From positions 45,886,171 to 45,950,170 of the forward strand of contig CM041776.1 of assembly GCA_023374045.1 (NCBI GenBank): a DNA stretch of 64,000 bases, in the 5' to 3' direction. This document shows positions 34,861-45,430 of this stretch, piece after piece (position 1 is the first letter of the stretch; each line of letters opens with the position of its first letter). Under the pieces are notes generated by a model that was not told where the DNA came from, ran no database searches, and worked only from the letters and a program-made list of their open reading frames with translations. Origin of the DNA: Limonium bicolor. Its lineage: Eukaryota > Streptophyta > Magnoliopsida > Caryophyllales > Plumbaginaceae. The position numbers and the translations under genes are program-made.

Positions 34861-36330
34861 CTAAGAAGTAAACAATGACGGGTACTTTGCCTTCATCTTA
34901 TCTTCCAGCTCCCTAGTGGCCTCCTCGACGTCCTGGTTAGACCAGAGGACCTTCACCAGTCTCACGGACTTATGGCGAGTGTCTCGAGTCTTAGTGTCCA
35001 GAATCCGTACGGGAGTCTCCACTGATCGCATGGTCGGCTCTAAGGTTAGCCTCTCCGGCTGAAGTACATGAGACGGATGAGACATATACTTCTTCAACTG
35101 GGACACATGAAATACATCATGTACCTTGCCCAGCTCGGCGGGTAAATCAAGTCTATAAGCTACCGGGCCGATCCTCTTCGTCACAACATAAGGCCCCACA
35201 TATTTCTGGCTCAACTTGCCCTTCTGGCCAAAACGAAATACTCTCTTCATTGGGGATACCCTAAGAAATACCTGATCGCCTACGGCGAACTCCAGGTCAC
35301 GTCTGCGCACATCAGCATACGACTTCTGTCTATCCTGAGTTGCCTTCATGTTAGCCCGGATCTGGCGAACTTCTGCCTGAACTTGTTCCAAATACTCTGG
35401 TCCTATAATGACCGTCTCACTCGACTCATCCCAGCATAAAGGCGTGCGGCATGGTGTACCGTACAATGCCTGGAAGGAGACATCTTGATCGACGCATGGT
35501 AACTGTTGTTGTAACTAAACTCGATCAGATGTAACCTATCAATCCAGCTGGTCTGAAAGTCAAGTGCACATGCACGTAACATATCCTCAAGTGTCTGGAT
35601 GGTGCGCTCACTCTGACCATCTGTCTGTGGGTGAAACGCCGTACTCAACTTCAGTTCAGTACCCAGTGCTTCTCGTGTGGATCTCCAATACCTCGATAAG
35701 AATCTTGTATCCCTGTCAGACACAATCGTTTTCGGTACCCCATGATGTCTAACAATCTCTCTGTCAAAGAGCTCTGCAAGCTTAGCCACTTTCCAGGTGT
35801 CCTTCATCGGTATGAATCGAGCCACCTTGGTCAGTCGGTCAACAACAACCCAAATCATATTCAGACCTCCCCTTGTAGGCGGAAGCCCTACTACGAAGTC
35901 CATAGAAATATCATGGAACTTCCACTCATGCACTGGCATTGGCTGTCCATACCACCAGGCTGTCGGTGCTCAAACTTGACCTTCTGACAAGTGAGACACC
36001 TCAACACATAATCATTTACATCCTTTTTCATTCTAGCCCACCAAAAATAACGTTTCATACCCTTATACATCTTTGAAGCTCCGGGGTGAATCGAAGTCGT
36101 AGAACAATGGGATTCACTCAGTATGCGCTCTTTCAGTTCAGCGCTACTCCTCGGTATACACAGTTGACCATTAAGCCTAATCAGGTCATCATCGTGGAGT
36201 CTGAAGTCGTACTTCTGACCCTCGAATGTGCCATCAATAAGCTTCTGTCTAATCTCCATCATATACTGATCCGTCATCTAAGCACTCTGCACTTCTTCAA
36301 CCAAGCTAGTATGAGAGACTAGCGAATGGA
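34861..36330 (-). pseudogene. Integrase with chromodomain-like tail, element C
   Basis: Zinc-binding part (HPGASKMYKGMKRYFWW, CLTCQKVKFEHRQPGG), DDE core (ISMDFVVGLP, IVSDRDTRFLSRYW, HPQTDGQSERT, LEDMLRACALDF), GPY-like part (VGDQVFLRVSP, GPYVVTKRIGPVAYRL) and a C-terminus VRLVKVLWSNQDVEEATREL typical of Tekay-type chromodomain tails. Frameshifts near 35945 and 35470 split it into three overlapping frames. The stop is at 34861-34863. The tail is thought to target insertion to particular chromatin. Confidence 0.88.
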
Positions 36331-36729
36331 GAGAGTGTGCTCGGCGACTCAATGTGTCAGCTACCACATTCGCCTTACCCTCATTATACTATAAATTGAT
36401 GTCGTAGTCATTTAAGAACTCGACCCACCTTCTTTGTCTCATGTTCAACTCTTTCTGAGTGAACAAGTACTTCGAACTCTTATGGTCGGAATAGATTGTC
36501 ACGCTTACCCCATACAAATGATGTCGCCATATCTTCAATGCGAAGACAATGGCACCCAGTTCTAGATCATGGGTAGGGTAGTTCTCTTCATGCTTCTTCA
36601 GCTGTCGGGAGGCGTATGCCACGACCTTCCCGTGTTGCATCAACACATAACCCATACCTCTGCCTGATGCGTCGCAATAGACCTCAAAACCATCTGGACC
36701 GTCTGGTATAGTCAGGACTGGTGCAGATG
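36331..36729 (-). pseudogene. RNase H domain of element C
   Basis: [33 protein letters not shown], then [12 protein letters not shown] and [20 protein letters not shown], the same motif series as in element B. Flanking frames are broken near 36745 and 36385. Confidence 0.85.
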
Positions 36730-37640
36730 TCAGAGCATCCTTGAGCCTCTAAAAGAACTCTCACAGTCGACTGTCCACTCGAATGGTGCATCCTTCTTCA
36801 TCAAGGAAGTCATCGGCTTCGAGACACTGGAGAAGTCCTTCACAAACCTCCTATAATAACCTGCCAGACCGAGCAAGCTCCTGATATCGGTAACTGTCTT
36901 CGGCCTAGGCCAGGTGCGCACTGCATCTATCTTTGCCGGATCAACAGCGATCCCGGCCTCAGAAATCACATGTCCAAGAAAGGACACTTGGTTCAACCAA
37001 AACTCACACTTAGAAAATTTAGCATACAACTGATTCTTCCTCAATGTTTGCAACACATCTCTCAGGTGGCTTTCATGCTCACCTCTCGATTTCGAATACA
37101 CAAGAATGTCATCGATGAAGACTACCACTGATTTGTCCAACTGATCTTGGAACAGCCGGTTCATTAAGTCCATAAACTTGGCTGGTGCATTGGATAAACC
37201 AAATGGCATAACGTAAACTCATAATGTCCATATCTGGTTCTGAAAGCGGTCTTCTCAATGTCACTCTCAAGGATGGCAATCTGATGGTAACCGGATCGTA
37301 GATCTATCTTGGAGAATACTGATGCTCCTCAACTGGTCAAATAAATCATCGATGCGTGGTAAAGGATAATGGTTCTTCACCGTAACTGCATTCAGCTCTC
37401 GATAGTCAATACAAAGGCGGAGGCTACCGTCCTTCTTCTTCACGAAGAGGACCAGCGCTCCCCATGGTGAAACGCTAGGGCAATAAAACCCTTGTCGAGT
37501 AGGTCTCTCAGCTGCTCCTTGAGCTCTGTCATCTCTGCTGGAGCCATACGATAAGGTGCCTTCGCAATGGTCCGGTGCCCGGAACTAAGTCAATCTCAAA
37601 CTCAACCTCCCGTGCTGGCGGCATGCCCGGCAGTTCCTTA
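36730..37640 (-). pseudogene. pol: Reverse transcriptase domain of element C
   Basis: The downstream half is an open frame (37209-36730) with [17 protein letters not shown], the catalytic [20 protein letters not shown] and [15 protein letters not shown]. The upstream half, to about 37640, reads [32 protein letters not shown] and [11 protein letters not shown] in other frames, with at least two one-base frameshifts. Confidence 0.88.
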
Positions 37641-37791
37641 GGAAATACATCAGGAAACTCCGACACTACCGGCACATCTGGACTAAACTCAGGGTCTCTC
37701 TCTATGTCCTGGACATAGTAGAGGTATACATCATCCCTCGTCGTAACTCACGATACATGGACATGGCTGGTCATGGCTCTACATGCCTGTG

Positions 37792-38323
37792 TCAAAGGCT
37801 CCCTGGGCCTCTGGCGGTATGATATAATAACCCAGACGGACTCCGAAGAAGCAGACGGTGCTCGACACATAGGATTCTGCCCTTGTACCGCTCCAACCAG
37901 TTCATCCCGATAATCACATCGAAACCTAGTCCGTCGAACTCTATCAAGTCGATCGGAAACTCCTCATCTTTGATTCGTACAATAGCATCTCGGTAGTAGC
38001 GGGTACACCTGATCCGCTCTTTCGACGGGAGAGTGACCACGAAGTCAGGCATCTCTTCACCGTCTAAACCCCAGCCTCTTCGCAAATGATAGTGAAATAA
38101 ATGTGTGTGAGGCTCCAGAGTCGAACAAGATCGATGCGTCCACACCATTCATTGGAAAGGTGCCGGTGAGGATTGTGCCACTCTTGCCGGCTTCTGCCTT
38201 ATTGCAGACACTCAGTATACCTCCCGTTCCAAATGCACAGCCTAATTCATTGGCAAACTCGTAAGTATACGATAGTAACCCGATTGATATACTCCAAAAC
38301 AACATCTCTTTATTCATTAACAC
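37792..38323 (-). pseudogene. Aspartic protease of element C
   Basis: GTILTGTFPMNGVDASILFD followed by SGASHTF holds the catalytic DSGA. After a frameshift near 38090 the frame 38148-37792 contributes FDVIIGMNWLERYKGRI. Its ATG at 38323 lies in probable untranslated sequence following the AlkB frame; homology to protease begins near 38180. Confidence 0.85.
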
Positions 38324-38443
38324 ACACTTTACACCAACAGTTGGTTACATTGTAGTCATGGCTATATATATCATCCTTAACATACAACTGGCTTAATACA
38401 TTACATGATTACACAAGGCTTTAAAACTGCCTGAAAGTCAAAT

Positions 38444-39052
38444 TCAAACGCCCGGTTTCAGATGTGTGGAATTTACCACTGTCGATGGTGTGGTATTCAG
38501 TTTGATCTTCTTGATACCATGGTATAACATCCTTGATTGTCCTCCCATTATTAACACATCACCTGACTTCAACACTAGCTTCTTTGCGAGATCACCACGC
38601 TTCTGCTCGCCGTACGTAAACACTGCAGTATCACCAATGGACCAAGACACCACAGGTACTCCCTCACTTAGAGACTCGGGTGACTCGTCCTTGTCTTGGT
38701 GTAACCCTAACCGTCCACCTTTCTGGTAGAAGTTCACAATACACAAGTCTGCTTTCACGTTCGGAATCGGTTCCGATTCAACTTGCTGAGCAATTCCCAC
38801 GGCGTGGTTAACGACCGCAAGGAACTCCTCAGGTATACCTGGTACAGTTGCTCCGTCTTCAGCTCGCACATCTTGATATGACTTGGTGTAAGGATTCCAG
38901 TCCTTACCCATGCACATCATCTTCAGCTTCATCTTCGAACCGCTCGGGTATTCGGGTGTGTAGAAACCTCCTGGTGCTGCTCCAAGTTCGTTGCATCGCC
39001 TGATGATGTGGATTTGTGCTTCTGGTGTCAGGTATCCATTTAAGAGTATCAT
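38444..39052 (-). CDS. AlkB-type 2-oxoglutarate/Fe(II) dioxygenase ORF in element C
   Basis: AlkB-family enzymes remove methyl groups from DNA or RNA bases by oxidation. The 202-residue frame has the expected signatures: GAAPGGFYTPEY (25-35), IVNFYQKGGRLGLHQDKDE (105-123) with the iron ligands H118 and D120, WSIGDTAVF (137-145), SGDVLIMGGQSR (163-174) and the third ligand H178 in LYHGI. It most resembles the plant ALKBH1-like group as I recall it. The frame stops at 38444. The conserved terminal RxNLTFR motif, whose Arg residues bind 2-oxoglutarate, is present directly downstream in the next frame (to 38421), so a one-base deletion near 38450 truncates it. Coding similarity also continues upstream of this ATG to about 39158. 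It shares the strand of gag and protease and lies between them. Function in the element is unknown; countering host RNA or DNA methylation is speculation. Confidence 0.88.
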   Translation of the reverse strand: MILLNGYLTPEAQIHIIRRCNELGAAPGGFYTPEYPSGSKMKLKMMCMGKDWNPYTKSYQDVRAEDGATVPGIPEEFLAVVNHAVGIAQQVESEPIPNVKADLCIVNFYQKGGRLGLHQDKDESPESLSEGVPVVSWSIGDTAVFTYGEQKRGDLAKKLVLKSGDVLIMGGQSRMLYHGIKKIKLNTTPSTVVNSTHLKPGV

Positions 39053-39158
39053 ACCTGGCTGGATAACCTGACATTGCTCCAGTGGGAATTCGGTGATGCC
39101 GATGGTTGTCTCTTCAGGGTTCGGTGTGGCGGGATTAGATAACAGATATTGAAGGTTC

Positions 39159-39219
39159 CTAAGTTTTCAAATTACCTAACTTTAGGTGTCTTTCACATTA
39201 TATTCTAACCCTTACTTAC
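39159..39219 (-). other. Candidate 61-nt intron upstream of the AlkB frame
   Basis: On the minus strand a strong donor-like GTAAGTAAG (39219-39211) and an acceptor-like CTTAG (ending 39159) bracket A/T-rich sequence directly before the open AlkB frame. The upstream exon is not clear, since a stop for the overlapping frame lies at 39241-39243. Confidence 0.35.
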
Positions 39220-39648
39220 ATGCTTATACACCTAGACTTGCTAACACTCATGCATGAAATGCGGTAAGCAGTCAATTATTTCACTCAACAGTTTAGGTGG
39301 TACCTGGTCTAGAAGAGGGTCCTGGCGCCTCAGACGGTCCACTACATTCAGGGCGGCCTTGCCGGTTCCCGGCCCCTTCCCTTTCTGGGAGTTCATGTTC
39401 CCCTTATCAGAGGACTGCTGGTTTATCGCTTTCGGGCTTTCGGTGGTCGCGGTAGTAGTCTTACCCTCTGCACCCCTTTGGCCTGTAGTTCCTACTGTTG
39501 GGGTTCTGCCAGCACTCAAACTCGCGGTGCCCCATCTTCTGGCAGTAACGACACTGCACATCGTTCCCCTTGCAGTCTTTGCCGGGGTGGTCTCCGTTAC
39601 ACCACTTACAGTAGAAGTGGCGCTCCGGTCCAGAACCCGCGCTAACTG

Positions 39649-39728
39649 CTGTAACAACACACAATCAATACTCACTTCATATTTTATCAACATACTCTTC
39701 AACTTGATACACATGGTTAAGTAATTAC
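39649..39728 (-). other. Gag intron 2 of element C (80 nt, phase 1)
   Basis: GTAATTAC...TTACAG on the minus strand. It splits a codon after its first base, directly after the CCT-AAG codons (Pro-Lys). Without removal the zinc-knuckle frame is disconnected from the basic region. Element F has an intron at the same place and phase (58498-58579). Confidence 0.72.
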
Positions 39729-39987
39729 CCTTAGGCGGGTGAGAGCGTAGAGGCTTCGCCGCATACACATATGTGAGCTTCAGTGGCTCCTCAGCTGTGG
39801 TGGTCTGAGCTTGGCCCTTGTCACTCTGGTACTGACTCTTCTGGGGCTGAGGGTAATGCTTCTTTTTCTTTCCTCCCACATACCCTTGTTGACTCTGGCC
39901 CTCGTTCGTGGCCTTGCGCTTGTGCGTATTCTCCTCGTCCCTCAGACGGACGGTAATCTCAACCTTAGCAACGACATGATAGCACTC

Positions 39988-40089
39988 CTGAATTTTAGGA
40001 TGTCAGTCATGCCCCGCAAAAAAAACTCACAACCCACATTATCATTTACTTACGGTATACACTGATTCACAACACGGTATTTTAATTAC
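39988..40089 (-). other. Gag intron 1 of element C (102 nt, phase 0)
   Basis: Donor CAG|GTAATTAAAA and acceptor AATTCAG|GAGTGCTAT on the minus strand. Exon 1 ends ...YTTLQ and exon 2 starts ECY; element F has YTTIQ and ECY at its first intron (58138-58216). Confidence 0.75.
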
Positions 40090-40952
40090 CTGCAAGGTAG
40101 TATACTCAGCTGGCCCCATCCCGTAGCGAAGACGGTGGCTGAGACCGTTGTAGAACCGGTTCACCAACACCCGGTTTGAGTATCCCAGGTCCGGTAACAG
40201 GTGGATAAGGCCGGTGAATGCGGTGTAGTAGTCGTCAACCGACATCTTATCCCCCTGCCTCAGACTATCCAGCTCTAGGCGCTTGGCCTCTTGCACATGT
40301 ACAAGGTAATACTTGGCTCGCAGTAGAGCCGTGTACTCCCTCCAACCAAACTCAGGATCAGCCATCCTGTCCTCCCTCACCAGCTTCCACCAAACTCTGT
40401 GCCGAACCCTTCAAGTAGTAAGCGGCAAGACGGACCTTAGCTTCAGCAGGTACAGCCAAGGTCTTGTAGGCGGTCTCCAGCTCGGAGATGTACGCCTCCA
40501 GCTTACGAGGGTCGGTCTCCCCATTGAATGACGGCGGTCTCAAGTCAGCCAAGCCTTGACCCAATTGGTCTCTCGTGGCAGTGGTGGTGGTGGTTGAACT
40601 TCGGGCTGTTGCCCCTGCTGTATCGCAGCAACCAACTGCGGGACCACCTGGGCTACGGCGGCTGCTACTGCCTCAGCCATAACCTGAGCCGTAGTATTCT
40701 CGCCCTGGTCACCCGGATCTCCAGTACCGCGCCCGCGGCCTCTACCTCTTGGTCGACCTGACATCTGAATTCACATGAACATTTCATTAGCATTATGCTT
40801 GCACACTTATTGGTCTCCAACGGTTGTAGCATCTTCCCGACAACAAGGTATTTCCACACTTAGTTAGTGGTTAACCTTTCCAAATCTGTTCACTTAGGTA
40901 AGTATGGTTAGACTTCCTAACTCGGTATGTTCCTAAGCTCGGTATTCTAGTC

Positions 40953-40980
40953 ATCAGAGCGATACTTCGCTCTGATACCA
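40953..40980 (-). other. Primer-binding site of C inside a hairpin
   Basis: On the minus strand the site TGGTATCAGAGC (40980-40969) matches initiator tRNA-Met for 12 bases. Bases 40976-40953 form a perfect hairpin with 10-bp arms (ATCAGAGCGA and TCGCTCTGAT) and a 4-nt loop, so nine of the twelve primer-binding bases are in the stem. The LTR ends at 40985. Confidence 0.82.
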
Positions 40981-40984
40981 CTTT

Positions 40985-43900
40985 TGTAACACCCTACAAC
41001 ACACTTACCAACTAACCGAAATCACAGCGGAAATAAACAGCTAACAATAACTAAACGGTCCAGTGCTACAACGCCGTTAACCACCCACGTGGTTAACTAG
41101 GCAGAATAAATACAAGAGTATCGGTCTGATGATCAGACTCCCGAGCATTAGGTCCTAACATCCACATATATACATAACTGACAATACCGAGTATTTAATT
41201 ACATTCCAACTGTAAACTGTAAACATCCGCCACTGTCAACAGACGGTATCAAAATATAATGCCACGGGAGCACAGGCGCATCCCGGGCCCAACATCCAAA
41301 ATAACCAAAAGTATTCCTACCACCTAGGATCTAAAGCCACTCTGCTTCCTTGATCCTCATCCTGTAATAAACAGAGCCCCCAGAGGGGGTCAGCAACCTT
41401 CGTTGGTATAGTTAACGCGCAGCCCATCGGCTACCGGGATACGCGCAACCAATTGTCACGATTACATGGTATTGATTTTAAACATCCAACATATACATAT
41501 CACATCATAGCAAGGGAAATTGCATAGCACAACAACCACACATAGCACCACAAGAACGGTTCACACAAGGAACCTTCCACCATAGTTAGTTACATGGTGA
41601 GCCTAGAGATTATTGCCAATCTCATACTAAGCTCGTTACATCATGTTACCGTCCTGTTAATTGAAAGTTAACTTAACCCCAAGGTGTGTCGGATATAGTA
41701 ATCCCAAGCACACCGAAACAACATAGTATGCCCTGGGGCCCAACGAGAGTCAGTAGAATAGCCTTGGATAAGCTAAGGGAAGGTTGAAACCAAATTGGAA
41801 AACAACCCTAGCATACCAAAGAGAGTCGAACCGGTTATGACATCGACTCCCATCCTCACACGCGTGGCCGGAACAGACCGGACTCCTCACTCCCCCGGTT
41901 AGCACTTGTTAGTGGTTCACAATGAACTTGTTAAGTTAACACACAAGCAAGTGTTCAGGTCTAGTAGACACACCCAAGGGAAAGAGGCACAATAATACAA
42001 CATCATAATAATAACAACTGTAAACTCTTTCCATGCCTTAAGTCTTACAAGGTCGTAAACACACAGAAAACAAATAACACACAAGCCGGTGTAAACCGGT
42101 AGACAACAGACTGCAAGAAAACCATACCTTGGTCCTTGCTTCGACTGGTTTCCACCTTGAGAGAATCCTATACACATTTAGTAATGTCGGTTAATTAACG
42201 CACTAGTCCATTGATAACATTACTACTTCACATTTCTAGTTATCTCATTTCCACATTTTGTTTTAACTTCTCATCCTTTAAAATGTCATTATAACACTCC
42301 TAACATGTCTTATATAACCTTATAATATCATTACTAACTTATCCCTATCATTAGACATCATTTAATAACCTAAAATTAAGTTTTTATAGTGGTCTGGGAC
42401 TTGGTCCTCATCTTAAGTCCCGGACCAATAGCTAACTCAACTCTCGGCCTATTTAAATGGGGTGGTCCGGGACCTTATACAAGGCCTAAGTCCCGGACCA
42501 CAACCTTAGGTGACTCTTGACCTGTTTTACATACCTGGTCCGGGACATGACCCAAGACCTAGGTCCCGGACCAAAGCTACAGAATTGTTAAAAATGCATT
42601 TTTCAAGTCTTGTTGCATTAGTTCTCCACCTCCATTAAATGTACAAACTTCCCAAATGTTCCTAGGTATATTCTAATGCCAAAATATCATCTTAAACACA
42701 CCTAGTTCCATGTTTTACTTGTTACTCAATTTCCTTATAAAATTCACCAACACTTATAACATTTCACACTAGGTTTGTAGATGGTGTTTCTCACCTTTGA
42801 TAACTACTATCCCAAAATGCTTTCTCCACATCTTAACATCATCTCCCAAGCATCATTTCTTACCAACCTAAACCCTAGTTGATGTCTAAGTCCTTTTGTT
42901 TACCTAGAACACCTTAGGACATTGTTTCTCCTCTAGTAAAACACTTAGTCATTTCTAACATTTCTAGTTCACCAAACCATATATAAACACTTAGAACTTC
43001 TTGCACATTTCCTAAATTTTGACATGCATTCTCCTAGAACATTACTAAGCCAAAACACATTGTTTTCTCCATTAAGCACTCAAGAACACCTAAATTCACC
43101 AAGAACACTCACACACACAAAGTTTCACCAAATTTACACTACATCACAATATAGTGCATAATTTAAATTGCATGGCACTTAGGCCCTTAAAATGCATGGC
43201 TCTTAGGCCCTTAAAGTGCATAAATCTTAAACACTGAATTTCCATAATATATATGCCTTTGACCTGCAAATACATACAACAAGACATATGTCCTTTACTA
43301 GTCTCCTTGAGAACATTTCACTAAGTCATTTACCATTAGCTCTTTAGGTAGTTTTAACAAGCATTATAAGCTCATTTCTCCTAAGGCATTAAACCACATT
43401 AGGTTAGCATATTTACCTCTTTTCCTCACAAACTTCTTTCTTGTTTCCTTGTTTAAAATCGGTTGCTTGTCAACTTCTAAACATTATACAAATAATGAAA
43501 TGAGTATACAAGCTCCAAGCTTAATCTCATTGTAAACCCTAGGTCTTACATTGTTTCAAAAGCATTAAGATAGTTGTTTTACCTTGGTATTTGAAGAGAG
43601 TTTGAATATCTACCAAGAGAGGACTCCACCTAGTCCTTGAAAGGTTGGAATGAAGCTAGAACAAAGCAATATAATGAGCACCATTAATGGTGATTCTCGG
43701 TCAAGATAAAAACATGGAGGAAACATTATTTTTCTTTGAGATTCCTTACCTAGAAGCAAAGGAGATCAATAATATGTAGAAATATAAGCTCAAGCTCCTT
43801 CAATGGTGAAACTCCATGGCACCGAAATGGGGCTCTTGGAATTTTAAGAAGATAGGAATGAAGAGCTTGATGAGACAAAGAGAATGGTGGTGTTTGTTTT

Positions 43901-44703
43901 TGATTTGGTTAAGTGAGCTAGGAATTACAAGAGGTCAAAGATGGAGTTTTGGTGTGTACTATTGCAAACCGTGAATGGAGAATGAAGAAGAGATAGAAGA
44001 GAGTTTGGAGACGTGGGAAATGAAGAAGGAAGGGAGAAATGAAGATAAGTTTTGCTTTTTGAAGATATTTGTAGTTATTAAAGCAAATAGTAACTTAAGT
44101 AGTCATCTTTATTTACTTAACAAGTTAACAAGAGTGGTGAGTCACCACACTTAAAAGAAAACCGGCCCCCAATAGTTACTTAGGGGTATTTTAGTCTTTA
44201 TTGATCAATTTAATTACTTATAATAACATATGTTACAAACTAGCTTATTAAAGTTACTATTCATAAAAAACAAGGCACATAGATGTGAAATTTTTGATTT
44301 CCCATTGATATAGACTTCCAAATGTGTTATAAAGTAGTACACATATTAATTAAAGAGTAATGATGGACATTTAGCCACTCAAAACTCATTTACAAGACAA
44401 TTTTTCAAAAATGTCTTAAGACTCCTTAAAGCACATTTTGTGTTTGAACTTGTTTTCAAGCTTGGTTTTTTTGGTAATTGGTTTAATATGTTCATTAACA
44501 TATAAATAAAGTCTTGATAAGCCTATTAGGTCTTAACCAAACTTATCCCAAGCTTAGAGCACATTTTAGCCCATATTGACCTTAAGGTATTTATTTGTGT
44601 TTCCTAGGGTTTAAATTGTTCAATAATGTTTCTAAGACACTTTTTAGTCTTAATACACCATAATTTAATGTTTAAACAACATACCTAGGTTTGGGGTATT
44701 TCA
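40985..44703 (-). repeat. 5' LTR of element C (3719 bp)
   Basis: Near-identical to 30848-34570. It has the hairpin array at 42391-42572 and the CACGTG-centred inverted repeat at 41076-41097. Confidence 0.93.
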
Positions 44704-44707
44704 GGTG

Positions 44708-45412
44708 GAGCAACGTGTGAGGAATTTCAGGACTGTCGGCCGGCGCCTGATATTACCGATCGGGTAGATAGATATGTCTGTAGGCGCCGCAAACAAAGAA
44801 GATAAACAGCACCGACTGTCGCGTTAATTTCTGGATCTGGGTTGCATTTAGAGGCGTCCGCATTTGTGTCCTTGCTTATTTCCCCGGACGTCTCATTCCT
44901 GTCCGGCCTTTTATCCACGGACAGGCCACGGACGTGGCTATTCTTGTCCGGCCAAAAATCACCGGACATGCCACGGTCACACACTCTGTCCGGCTTTTTC
45001 TCCTCGGACACAGACACGGACACAAGTCCTGTCCGGCCTTGTCCGGCCATAAATCCCCAGACGCACCATGCTCTATCGGCCCTGTTTGGCGGACAAGACC
45101 CGGACGCTCCTTTGACGTGTCCAAACCACTGGTTCGGACTAGTGTGGTTTTAGACGAAATAGTTGGTTTGCTTCTTTAAAATATTCGTTTCAGCTTTCGA
45201 TTATTAAGATCGTCTGCGCCCAGGCGTGTGTTCGTATCTTCGTCTAGTTTGCTCCTAGCTTGGTTTTCCTCATGTTTAACCACTAAATATTTGAGAGATA
45301 ACCAATAAAACATAAACTAGAGGAAAAACTAACCAAAGTGGAGAAATGAGCAATAAATGTGCTAATATAATATATGAAATACACCCATAAAACATGCTCA
45401 TTTGGACAGTCA
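44708..45412 (-). repeat. LTR of element E, right part (reverse)
   Basis: On the minus strand it starts TGACTGTCCAAATGAGCATG, closely matching the start of LTR A, and contains the matching GGCGCC segment (44740-44790). It joins, across element C, to 29802-30847. Confidence 0.85.
44868..45062 (-). repeat. Array of five 22-nt GTCCG/CGGAC cassettes in LTR E
   Basis: Cassettes at 44868, 44901, 44946, 44988 and 45041, each 22 nt. The first begins GTCCT and the last ends AGAC, one mismatch each. They occupy the same part of the LTR as the array in A, but spacer sequences have diverged. Confidence 0.78.
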
Positions 45413-45430
45413 ACATACCCCCACACTTAC
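45413..45430 (-). other. Polypurine tract of element E
   Basis: Minus-strand GTAAGTGTGGGGGTATGT abuts the LTR at 45412. Further AAGTGTGGGGG motifs occur near 46203 and 46378, in the same order as in element A. Confidence 0.75.

Larger units (their letters stand above)
39461..40764 (-). pseudogene. gag: Intron-containing gag of element C
   Basis: Starts MSGRPRGRGRGRG at 40764. Inferred exons are 40764-40090, 39987-39729 and 39648-39461. Exon 1 holds the capsid region (LADLRPPSFNGETDPRKLEA, then EYTALLRAKYYLVHV) and two offsetting frameshifts near 40545 and 40375. Exon 2 is basic and Gln-rich. Exon 3 carries two zinc knuckles, CKWCNGDHPGKDC and CRYCQKMGHREFEC. The native frame stops at 39461-39463. 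An overlapping frame continues to 39241 and may mark another one-base break. Exon order and phases match gag of element F. Confidence 0.82.
30848..44703 (-). mobile_element. Tekay-type chromovirus C carrying an AlkB-like ORF
   Basis: A 13.9-kb element in reverse orientation with two LTRs of about 3.72 kb. Coding order on the minus strand is gag, AlkB-like frame, protease, RT, RNase H, integrase with chromodomain-like tail. It sits inside the LTR of element E; the flanks share GGTG (30844-30847 and 44704-44707), an imperfect target duplication. The LTRs differ by a few percent at most, so insertion is recent relative to E. Confidence 0.92.
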
